NCBI RefSeq assembly: GCF_027744825.2
Contig: NC_071336.1
Coordinates: 26,816,501 to 26,880,500 of the forward strand
Reading direction: 5' to 3'
DNA from: Synchiropus splendidus
Taxonomy: Eukaryota; Chordata; Actinopteri; Syngnathiformes; Callionymidae
DNA: 64,000 bases
Positions within the stretch are counted from its first letter, which is position 1. Every line of letters starts with the position of its first letter. The notes beneath the pieces were generated by a model. That model saw only the letters and a list, made by a program, of their open reading frames with translations, searched no databases and was not told where the DNA came from. The translations under genes were made by a program, and so were the position numbers. Below, piece after piece: positions 1 to 10,505 of the stretch.

Positions 1-2637
1 TTAGTACTCCATGCCCATACTTTCTGGCCATCACAAATATAGTATATATATTATAAAAATATAACCAGACATCTTTGTGTTTCAACTTTCCATTACGGTT
101 TTTGGAAGAAACAAAGCCCAGATCTAGTTTTTGTTTGTGGGTGTGAAGGAATCTGAAGCTATTATTGCCGTATTGTTTACAGTTATTTAAACAGTTTTGC
201 TGGTGCTGCGACTTGTACTCAGGTGTGACTTATATATAAAATATATACAATTTATCTAAATGTTATTTCAGACTGACCGACATGACCGAGGAGTAAACAT
301 TACATAATGTCTGTGATGCACATCGATAATCTTGATTCGGTCCCACCACCTATTGAGGTTGTTCTTCAAGCTGAAATCACATGAGATGACATGTGAGTAA
401 GTGCCACAACAGAAAAACAGAACATGTATCATCGGAAAGGACAAGCTGATGGTGTTTTGTGTGTTTTTATGGGGAAAAAAATCCAAGGAGAAACACCATA
501 ATAAAGCAATTGGCAGGAACCACAGCTTGCGGAACTGAAGTTTGCATGTGGCAATGAATGAGACGGTCACAGTGGCTGTAAATGAATATTTTTTTTATTT
601 ACCTCTAATGATTAAAAGCAAGTATTTCTACTGTGTTCAGTGTGAAAAATGTCTAAATTCTCCCTTTGCTTCCTTGTTTGTCAGTCAGCTGGCTTCTTGG
701 CTATATTCCGTTTCTGTCACAGTTCTGACTTCTGACGGATCATTCGTGGTGTTACTGCTTCATACAACAGATTGGGTGAAATAAATTCCCCCAAAAAATG
801 AGAATTATATGCTTTTCTTCTTCATGATGCATTTTTTGACTGGAGCCACTTAAAATCTGAAAAATATGGTGCTATTGTTCCACTACAGTTTCCAAAGGTT
901 TCATCCTCCGGGCCCATCACCTTCCTTCTCTCGCTCTCTTGTTTGTTCTTGACGATGACATCTCTCCATAAACATGCCCAACTATTTAAAGCAGTAGCAC
1001 TCTAGTTGTACCTTTAGTACAATGTAATGAAGTCAAAATATTCTTCACACGAATACTGTAGCTCATCCAAATAGAACTTATAGAAGCGTCACTCTGTCAA
1101 GGACACTATTTCACTTGTGTGGGTGCTTTATTGACTGTACATGTGGCTCTTAACACTGAAAATGAGCACTAAAAATGTCCGGTCTTAGATACGTGCCTTG
1201 AGCATGAGCAGAATATCTGTGAGCTGCAAAGAATGTGTGGTATCTTTCTCTGCTAGTATCTGCTTCATGACAGACATGCTGGACATGTCCCCATGAGGAA
1301 TTCCAGATGCATGCAACATCCCATGCAAACTCAGGGCTTTCTAAGTGACCCTGGACTGCTGCATGATGAACTGCCTGAAGCCCACAGGCTCTCAGCAGCA
1401 GCAGCTTCATGCCTATGTAAGGACACTTTCGAGAGCCGAAGCAGACGAGTTCAAGTGCTGACACCGTTCAAAAACTCTCCAGGTGAAAAATGGGAGGAGG
1501 CAGTGATAGAACGCTCGGAATCTCTGACTCTTCGGAATAAAAAGAAGAGCTCACATCTATCAACTCAAAGCAGCAAAGTCTGATTAATAACCTGAACAAG
1601 TGCCACCCATTTGAAGATGAAATTCTTTATGATCCAGCACTCGGGACATGAGCAAGTGGCCTTCAAATCCTGACTTATATGGCAACGAGTCAAATGTGAC
1701 AACACTCGAGGCGATTCAATCTTTGTGAACGAGGAGGGACAAGCATGAGGGATTTCACAGCAGGGCCCACGCAGGAAGTCTGTGATCCTGAGATTATCTC
1801 CAGCATGCAAAGGCCGACTGGAACCGTTTAAATAAGACACATTGAGGTGACTCAATATTTTTCTCCTTATTCGAATATGGTTCAAGATTAAGTAAGACGG
1901 ATCATGGTTCATACATCAACCACTTCATCTCCTTTTTGGGCAGATGATAAAAGAGTCACACACGGAACACTACTGCACGATAGTGATACTAGTAATGCTG
2001 ATAATCAAAGTAAGAATTTAACATGACTCACAAAGCCCACAGCTTTCCATTCAAAGCACAGCATCCATTTAACCTTGCGCATGTCGCGTGCTCCTAAAGG
2101 AGACCATTGTTTCCTATTCAGCGTTTTAATTAAATACACCATTGACACACCTCGAATTTTAGACTGTGAGAAATACATTTCTGTTGTTTAGTCAACCCTT
2201 TTAGTGTGCTTTTGTACATATCAGAACCTTCGCCAAAAGAAGGCGTTTTATAACCTCAATGTGACAGTCAAAAAAATAATCAAATCAAGAGCCGACAGAG
2301 AAAAATGTTTTTGTATTGATCTTACAAAGATGTGTGAAACAAACAGTCCAAGTGGCAAAAAACATTTGGCTTCTAAATTAAAGTGGTTTGTTTTCCTGGT
2401 TTAGAGACAGTTCCCTTTTTTTTTAATCTATTTCCATCGCATCCCTTCCTTTATCTCAATTATCTTCACTTCACATGTTGATTTTTGGAAATGTTTTCAC
2501 TATTTGTGATCAGACAAAACAGATTTAACACAAATGAGCTGAGCTTTTGGTGTCAGTTTGACCAAATACAAGCAGCTGATGCTGTGCTTCATGACACATA
2601 CAGAATGATATCTACACATTTCCCAGCCACAGTTGCG
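1..2637. other. intergenic DNA, no gene seen
   Basis: AT-rich unique-looking sequence. Open frames here are short, overlap on both strands and match no family I know, so I call no gene. A frame on the minus strand near 1150-1464 has no recognisable motif. Confidence 0.6.
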
Positions 2638-2712
2638 TCGCAGGGACAGCAGGTGGAGCAAAGAGGCCCAGACTTCCCCGGACTGAGATATTCTCAGGTG
2701 AACTGAGTGACA
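2638..2712 (-). repeat. degraded 3' fragment of the fish LINE found at 49.6 kb
   Basis: Read on the minus strand, the stretch encodes a GEVWASLLHLL-like segment. It matches the REVWASLLRMLPP segment near the end of the open frame of the LINE copy at 49628-50335. The adjoining bases (caggtgaactgag then gacata) also recur in the fragment at 17.5-17.6 kb. It is short and eroded, so the boundary is approximate. Confidence 0.45.
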
Positions 2713-5700
2713 TAGTCTATTCAACTATCCACATGCCGAAAAGTAGTTCATCTCGGAGGCGCCGAAAGAAACTGTCAACTGGCTTCCTTGAGGTGGAAAA
2801 GCAATGGTTCTGTTTTGAGTCTCCCTTTGATGTCTGCACTCCTCTCCGTAACTCTATCCCCGGATTTCCACCAGGTATGGTGCGGAAGAAATGGCGAGTC
2901 GATGCGGAACTGCAGAAATTGAGTTTTGAATTTCCACCAGGAACAAGGGAGTGGAGTAGTTGTTGTCCACTTGGTCACCTGAGAATCATGATCACACGAG
3001 ATCCAGCGGTACTCCGCGGATTGAAAGAGCCGAGTTTATGACATGAAGAATGGGCCAACGCTCAACCTCCAAAATGGATGACTCATCATCCACGTCACAA
3101 AAGAAGTGCTCCGTCGACTGCTTTGGAGTCACATTTGCTGGTTATGTTTACCCTGCACTTAACGTTTTCACCTTGTGAAAATTTCCTGGATTCACATCGC
3201 TTTTCACTGACTGATTTCCTGTCTGAATGATTCTCTCCATTGCGGCGCTGTATAGACCTCTGCAAAACTAGAACTGTCTCGGAATTGAAGCAGAGCTTTT
3301 GAAGCTTTTTGAAAAACATTGAAACTGCTTCAGGACCAGCCTGCAGCACAGATCCGCCAAGGAATGAAGAGCTTTGCCTTTTAGCTCAGCTCATTTTCCA
3401 ACACATACCAACACAAGGTCCTCAACATTGAGGACGCTGCACCAATCCAGTCTGTTTTTCTTTCAACCGTGAAGAAAACCTCACTATACTTGCACTCCTC
3501 TTCCAGTGGAAGGACCTACACAAACAACCCATGTGGACAAGACATTCCACCGTGGTCCAATGGAGAACCATGATATCTGATATAGCAGTAACTGTTGAAT
3601 GGTAGATGTACTTTACTGATCCCAAAATGGTCCTAAAAGGTCCTGTATTCAATGACTATTTTAAATACAGTGATGATTTATGTCATTATGCCTTACAGTT
3701 TCAGTATTTTGGAAGTCATGTCTTAAAGCTCTCATTCAGTATTTGCTTCATGTTAAGATATCACGTTTATTGGTGTTGCTCTGGGTGGAGAACCCCATTT
3801 GTCCTTCGTTTGTGCGGATAAAACTGTCTCCCTTATTAAACATTATGTGATGAAATAACGGTGCAACACAAGGCTGAGTCATATTTATTGTCGGGCTAAT
3901 TCCCACTTTGGTGCGGGACACCAGACATGAGGACACTCTGGACAGGATGTGGGTCTGACATGGGGCACACGAGGATAGACTGCCACTTGTCTTCGCGCCT
4001 TTTAAAAGCTAAAGGGAGATAAAAAAAAATACAGATATCAGGGGCGAAGGACTGGCACTGAAGCACGTTGCATCAGAGCTGGTTACTAATAATAGTAATA
4101 ATACTAGCTAATAATACTGGGGCACACCTGAAGGCTCTCACAAATGATAAGTATATTGGCATAACATCAATTTGACACAAGGTTACTAATGTAACACTGT
4201 GTGTTGAGCATGAATGGAATAATGTGGATTGTTGTCGCAGAAAGATTGAGTTTATTTACAGATGTATTTCAAACGCTCGATTGAATAAGTATGGGGTGAC
4301 CTCTAGAATGAGTGCAGTGCGTCCCCTCGCCACCTCGCCATGGAAACGGGCGTCATCATGCCTGGTGCAGATGAGTGACAGAGATCCACAGTGACACCGA
4401 TGGCACGGAAAGCTTTTACCAGCAGCAGACTGTGAGCAGCAGAGTGTGTCTCTCCTTCACACATGGCCGAGTCCTGAAGGGGATGAAAGTTACCTGACTG
4501 GCGGCAGGCGTGTCCACGTGCACGGGGGCACACATGTGCGTCAACACACACACACACATATATACAGGCGTTTAAAAAAAAAAAAAAAAAAGGCCCATCC
4601 CGGAGGAGAGGCTGCAGTCTGGACATCGGACTTTACAGGAGAAAACATGCTCCATCAGGCCACGCGGGGACCATCTGAGCAAAAGCAATCTACTTCGCTG
4701 GCCGTCAAACTTGTCAGACGACCCTGCTGGAATTTTCCTTCCCTGAACAATAAGTTTAATGGTCCTACCATTCTATCTCCTAGCGCTGGGTCTCTTATAA
4801 CTTCTATGTGCCATGGAGTTATATGAATTACACTGAAAGAAACGCTCATTGTTTTGAGCGTCAGTTCGCCACAGAGCTTTCGAACAGACAAACATTTTAA
4901 AAGGGAGCCAAGGTCGTTTTTAAAAGCTTTTTCATGTCTGCTTCTTTCTCTTATAATGTGTTTCACATTAGCCCATCTGGCCGGCTTCACACTTGCTCCT
5001 CTGACCTCCGTCTTGCTTCCAATCAGGAAAGGTGAGCGAGGGGAAGGCCCTGTTGCATGAATGAGCACAATTAAGCACTTGACAGACCCAGGAAGCTTCC
5101 TGCGTCTGCGCTTCCTCCGCTAATGTCTTCTTGTATTCAGCTGGAAATCACCGACTGGATTTATATCAGAGCTCTTCTCTGTGCCGCTTGGGGGCAAATG
5201 CTACCATTTGACAGCCCCATTCAGCCCACAAACACAATGGGAAAATATAAATGGCGTCAAAATAAGTGTTCACGTTCACATTTTCTTTCTTTTTCTCTAT
5301 TTACTTGATTTGTATTTTATAGATCATATTTTTTTCATCATTATATGGGTTTTATTTGCTCTGTTTTCCATGTTGTCGCAGGAGGTTTCATTTTATTGAG
5401 CTTTCACATTATCTCCTGATAAACTGCGATATTCTTACATTTCTTATAATATTGCTTTTCCTTCAACGCGTTCACCATGTCACCAAGTCACTCATATTCA
5501 GCCTTCACTCGGTTGTGTGGCATCACTTATTTTCTTCTAGATAAAATAGCTCTCATTCAAGACTGTTTTATTTTTAAATCCCGCAAGCGATGAGTACTCC
5601 CATCAAAATGTTTTGACTGAGCCAGCAGCCACATTGTTGCTATAAATAATGGTTTTCTGTGTGAAAATATCTGGAGGTGGAGATCGCCGACATGTGCACA

Positions 5701-6291
5701 CCTCTTAATCATACTTTGGGGACGGCATAAATATGAGCCAAAAGGGGGAGTAGATTTTGCCGGGGTGAAAGCTCCCACCCGATATTTTGGTAATTCACTC
5801 AGTTTTGTCGTTCAAATTGGACAATACTTTAATCTGGGTGGAGTATTACAAACTTTACAAACATCACTTTTCTAACAGCAAGACTAGTGAGCAGCGAACA
5901 AAGTCTTGTAAAGCAGTAGCTTCACGCAAGAGTCCAGTGGACGGAGCAGGCGTCTCACTTGTCTTGGGCTTTGAATTTGTAAACGGCAATATTTTGCTCT
6001 CTGCACTGGTAAACGTACAGAAATGCCAATATGTCGAGTCATGATCAGTGAGTCTCTTTTCAATGCACGCAATAGCAATAGCTTGATTCAATTCTCGCCT
6101 AATGTGTATCCATGCAGTTGAATCATTCCGAGAGTCATGTCACTTAATAATCTATTGGTTGCGTTGAGCACACATTCACTCCATTGCCTTGTCAGTCACT
6201 TCTGGGTGATAGAGTCGCTGAAAACAAATGACTCGGAAAGTCTGTGACCGGCACGTTCACAATGCTAAAGGCCCCATTGATGCTCAGCGCT
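2713..6291. other. intergenic DNA, no gene seen
   Basis: Contains a short CA/TA run near 4546-4563 and an A run at about 4574-4590. A minus-strand frame 4655-5068 and a plus-strand frame 2733-3041 are open but show no domain, no splice context and no family resemblance. Nothing else is supported. Confidence 0.55.
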
Positions 6292-6470
6292 GCATATGGA
6301 TCCAGGTCCAGACGGAGCCTTCTGTCTGTGTGCCACAAGTCTCCATAAATCTTATGGATGGATATAGATAGGGACCAAATGGAGAAGTACCACCAGAAAC
6401 TGTGGGGGCAGTGTTGCTGTTACGACCCGATACGTAGCTCTAATGAGACACAAAGAAGACAAATTCTCTC
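6292..6470 (+). repeat. dispersed repeat family R4, copy 1
   Basis: About 180 bp that recur in opposite orientation at 55025-55212. The shared part includes gggggcagtgttgctgttac, then gatacgtagct and aatgagacac. In the best frame both copies would read DQMExYHQKxWGQCCCY, but there is no start, stop or splice context to make this a gene. A transposable-element or SINE-like origin is the simplest reading; I cannot name the family. Confidence 0.6.
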
Positions 6471-7050
6471 TCTCCTCCAAACGCGATATATTTAACGGCC
6501 TGTTGCCTCTCTTTTTGTCTTTTGTACAAGGTACATTATAAATACTTCCTCCACAGTCACCGTTTTGTTTTGGAGTTTGTTGTTGTCTAACTTTTATTAA
6601 TTATTAAAGTAATACTAGAGGCGATATTCTGAAGTAAAAACAGAAAACACACTTGTTTTTTTAAGGAGTAATTATTCCACACAACTCGACCTTCATAGCA
6701 GACATTATTTCCACATATATATTCACAATCTTCAGAAAATAGTTGAACTCTTAGTTTTAGACACATTATTTCTGAGTGTAAAACTGTGTCCAGAAACACT
6801 TAATAAACAAACCATGAGGTGAAAACTAGAAGACAAGCAGCCGCTCACCCTCGTGTCTTCAATTCCCCTGCAACTTGCTGGCGTCTCCGCTGTTTGGTAG
6901 GTTTGAAGGATGAACACAATAGGCGGACTCCCATCCTCCTCCAGTTATGGCGATACCTGACAATTATAAATCAGACAGGTAGAGACAGATATGATGGTTC
7001 TTTAGCACGAGAGATACAAAGCTGACTAAATAAATAACAAATCATTCCAG

Positions 7051-7339
7051 TACAAGTAACATCCGACTTACAACCGGGATCTCCAACCAATAGGTCGTAA
7101 GTCAGATTGGACGGGATGCCATTCAAAATAGCCGACATGTGGGTTATAGCTACTACTGTAGTGGTAGATCACTGTGTGAGAGTGAGATGCTGCCGTAACT
7201 GTTGTACGAGTTTCCGGGCTGCTACGTGCTGCGGTGCCAGACATTGAATAAAAAAATAAATAAATAAGCATCTGCTGGCCGTGTTCGTAAGTACGGGTGG
7301 ACGCAAGTCGAGCAGGTCATAAGTCGGATGTTACTTGTA
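7051..7339 (+). mobile_element. MITE-like element R2, copy 1, with terminal inverted repeats
   Basis: The left end tacaagtaacatccgactta and the right end taagtcggatgttacttgta form an almost perfect 20-bp terminal inverted repeat around about 290 bp of non-coding DNA. Related copies lie at 55388-55652 (inverted) and 61758-62030. It carries no transposase frame, so it is a non-autonomous DNA transposon. The superfamily is unresolved because no clear target duplication is visible. Confidence 0.8.
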
Positions 7340-8765
7340 TTAGTTTACTAAAGAACACTACATGCGATACATGCGATAATACAGTTTTCTCAGCTGTTGG
7401 AGCAAATAACAATGGAGAACTGTTGACGCCACTGGTGTACCTCTATTCCTAATTGCTCTTTTACAGTCTTCATAATATTTGCTTTACAAGGATGTCATGC
7501 ATGCAGGTGATCAATGACCGGCGATATGGGCCACTTCGGCATATGAGCCTGTTTGCGTTAATATCACAATAAAGATTGATTTTCCTGCCCGGCTAACAGG
7601 GGAGATGATTTCTGTCCTTTTTTTGTGGGTTGTTTTATGGTGCAGTTGCTGACCTCACACAACACATTGGTGCTAACTTGATTTACGACGTATACACAAA
7701 CCAAATTAAACCTAATGAATTGTCTCGCTCCTGAGCGAATTCCACGCCAATTCTTTTTACTGTCTTTGTCTGACTTTACCGGTTTACCGTGGCCGGGGTG
7801 GCGATCGATGCTGACGCGGTTAATGAGCCGACGGCGGGAGAATATGAAGAGGCGATCAGCTGCTGCTTCAAGAGGGATTTATTGTGTGTGTTCTCACGCC
7901 GGGCTTTAAGATTAACCTCGGGCTCAGCACTGAGGCAAGAACCTTGAGTCTGTGGTCTCGCACATCTGTCTCTCTGATCAGCCTCCTCGACTGACTAGGG
8001 GAAATAAATTTTACCTTCAGCACGCATCTGCATCAAACTGGCAAATTGAGCCGCGACGGAGGTCAGCGTTCCGTAAATATCCTCAGCCTTGTTAACGTGT
8101 CACAGCTTTTAAATGGGTCGACAAACAGCCCACCTGGGACTCCACAGAGGAAGGAGGGGATTTAAAAAAAAAAAAAGAAGAGGGGAAAAAAAAACACGGA
8201 GCACAGCATGGCGTTATTTTTACAAGTCTTTACGACTCAATTTAGCGGGTGGGAAATAAAACAAGCAGGGTGTCAGCGCTCCAGGGGCTGAGATGAGTTA
8301 GCAGGGCTTCACCGCAGCTGCATGGGGCCAGAATCACACCACGCCGCGTGAGATGAGACGCCATCATCAAGCACTGCCTTCCACTGACACGACTTTGAAA
8401 AACACTTTAGAAGACCAAGGTCATGTCGAACTGCTAAGACGGCAAGTTTCACATGAAATTATAGTGCCGATCAAACAGAGCAGCGATGAGACATTTTATC
8501 GGTGCCCAGCAAGGCAACACGACGTGATGCATTTCAGCGTGAAGTCTTGAGCCATCTTGGGCTGAATGGGATGTATATTAATGGTCTTTCTATTTTGGGA
8601 GAGAAGGGACTGATGCTCAGGGTTCCTCATGCTGGGCCTGAACCACATGACCCTTACTTGATACAGGGCTGCATCGCGAACCCCTTATTAAACACAGGAC
8701 CTCTAATTGTATTTAATACATACAAACCATGTTCTGACACCATGACACCGGTTCATCACTATTCA
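7340..8765. other. intergenic DNA, possible conserved non-coding segment at 7700-8120
   Basis: No gene is seen. The part from about 7700 to 8120 is balanced in composition, free of the repeat families seen elsewhere, and contains TTAATGAG and GATTAACC-like homeodomain cores, which is how fish enhancers often look. A purine run (A-rich) sits at 8162-8195. Confidence 0.35.
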
Positions 8766-8804
8766 GAGACTCACCGCGACATGCTGACCACAGCAAACTT
8801 GGGA
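8766..8804 (+). repeat. 39-bp direct repeat, copy 1
   Basis: A 39-bp stretch, containing catgctgaccacagcaaact, recurs at 10027-10065 in the same orientation with only two mismatches; the last 27 bases are identical. The two copies bracket about 1.2 kb. Confidence 0.85.
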
Positions 8805-9448
8805 ACGTCTTGCAAGAGGAGCAGTTTTGGCTGCAAAAAGCGGGGGAGGGGATGTTACTATTTATGAAGTCATAATCGTACGGCTGTGTATATTGCAGAT
8901 ATAAACTAATAAATGTGTGGAGGGTAGAGCTCAGAGGTCAACACAAGGACGATATGCAGTGCATTTGAAGGCATCTCTGTTGTTCGCTGCTTGATAAGGT
9001 CATTGAGAGCTCTACATCATTTTTGAAATCACAGTTTTGTCCAAAATGAGACTGTGAAGGCTGATAGCAGCTCTGCTGCTGTTCATCGCCACTGTGAGCA
9101 AGTTGGCCAGGTAACTACAGAAACACATGAGGCACTTATGGCATCATAGCACATTTTTCCCCCCATTTGCTGTATGGATTTATGGGACACGTTATGATTT
9201 GTTTCCACCCCAGGCAAACACTATGATGCAGGTATTTTTATTGCAGATTTGTCACGTCTTGTGTTCTACTTCCTTTGTATGAGGTGGTCAAACCAGTTCT
9301 GAGACTCAGTGTTGATTCAAAATGTTCAAAATATTGGCGTATCACAATGACAGAAAACTTTTAATGCGAACTTGACCCACTCATTCTTTTAGGAGAGAAT
9401 AATTTAGCTTTTATGTATTTAAGATGTATATTAGCTTCAACTCTGTGC

Positions 9449-9450
<2 letters not shown>

Positions 9451-9509
<59 letters not shown>

Positions 9510-9514
9510 TTTTT
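9451..9514 (+). repeat. (TA)n microsatellite followed by poly-T
   Basis: About 42 bases of alternating TA/AT run directly into about 23 T. The poly-T could equally be a retroposed tail read on the minus strand, but no element body is recognisable next to it. Confidence 0.9.
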
Positions 9515-9922
9515 CCTCTCTCTTTCTTTCAGCTTCTCCCTTCAGGGGTCACAGATCATCTTCCTCCATCTCGCCCACAGTGGATCACATATATATAAAT
9601 AAATAAAATAAATCACAGTTTAATGGTATAAGAATATTTGCCACAAGCAGCCACATTTTTCAATTTGAATGAATTTGGTATATTACTGAATCAAATGATG
9701 GGCCCATACATACATTAAAACAACAAAATATTGTTTATTTTGCATCAGTTTGATAACAGCTCAATAAATCACGATGGTGGCTATATTCAAGTTTTTATAT
9801 CACCTTATTTAAAGTAAAGCTCTTTTAATGTCTTGATAATATTTGTATAAGAATTTCAATTTTATAAGAATTTCAAATACATTCAGAGTAGTAGAAACCC
9901 TAGCCATTGTATAGTGAAAAAC

Positions 9923-9974
9923 ATCCCTGAACAAAAGCAAACAGACGCTTTTTTGTTTGCTTTTGTTCAGGGAT
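9923..9974. repeat. perfect 20-bp inverted repeat (hairpin)
   Basis: The left arm atccctgaacaaaagcaaac at 9923-9942 and its exact reverse complement at 9955-9974 are separated by a 12-base loop. It lies between the two 39-bp direct repeats. It could be a small foldback element; no T-run follows that would make it a terminator-like signal. Confidence 0.9.
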
Positions 9975-10026
9975 TCCTCCATGTTTGTTGTTGTTGTTAT
10001 AATTCTAGCTGCCAGAGAGAGAGAGA

Positions 10027-10084
10027 GAGACTCTCCGTGACATGCTGACCACAGCAAACTTGGGATATATATATATATATATAT
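10027..10084 (+). repeat. 39-bp direct repeat copy 2 joined to (AT)n
   Basis: Positions 10027-10065 repeat 8766-8804 with two mismatches. The copy begins inside a GA run (10013-10031) and ends in a 20-base AT run. Confidence 0.85.
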
Positions 10085-10093
10085 TCATCACTT

Positions 10094-10505
10094 TGAAAGG
10101 TAGTGAAGAAGACATGAAAGTGGATCTGGTTTTAAGGGCTGCATTGTCCAGAGTGGTGGACAGAGGGTTGGCAAAGAAGTCATACAGGGTGGAACAGCTG
10201 CCGATGACTGATGGGACTGATCTGTGACAAAAGAGCAGCACCAAGAGAGCAAAGGAAGCTTTTTAGGAAAGTACTGGGCAGTGCATTGAGATTTGGTTTA
10301 GAGACTGACACAAAGACAGGGAGCAGCGTTAGTAGTGGCGGTGATGAAGACAGATTGAAAGGTTTGGAGACAAAGTGAGGAAGGGCAGATGGTTTGAACA
10401 TGTGGAGAGGAGAGGCAGTGGACCTGTTGGGCAAGAATGATGGCGATGGAGAGACCTGGAAGAAGAAGACAATCTACAAGCTTCTTCAGATAAATGATGA
10501 GGATA
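10094..10505 (+). pseudogene. degenerate LINE-like remnant
   Basis: Read on the plus strand, a segment near 10367-10415 gives KVRKGRWFEHVERRG. This resembles the RWFGHVERR motif found just after the reverse-transcriptase domain of many non-LTR retrotransposons. Stops and frameshifts occur throughout, so this is a dead copy. The family is not that of the LINE at 49.6 kb as far as I can tell; the boundaries are approximate. Confidence 0.4.

Noticed and set aside
2733..3041. Plus-strand 102-codon frame starting with a basic run
   Set aside because: It has no recognisable domain and contains internal near-repeats (EFPPG, GFPPG) that come from a local sequence duplication, not from a known protein.
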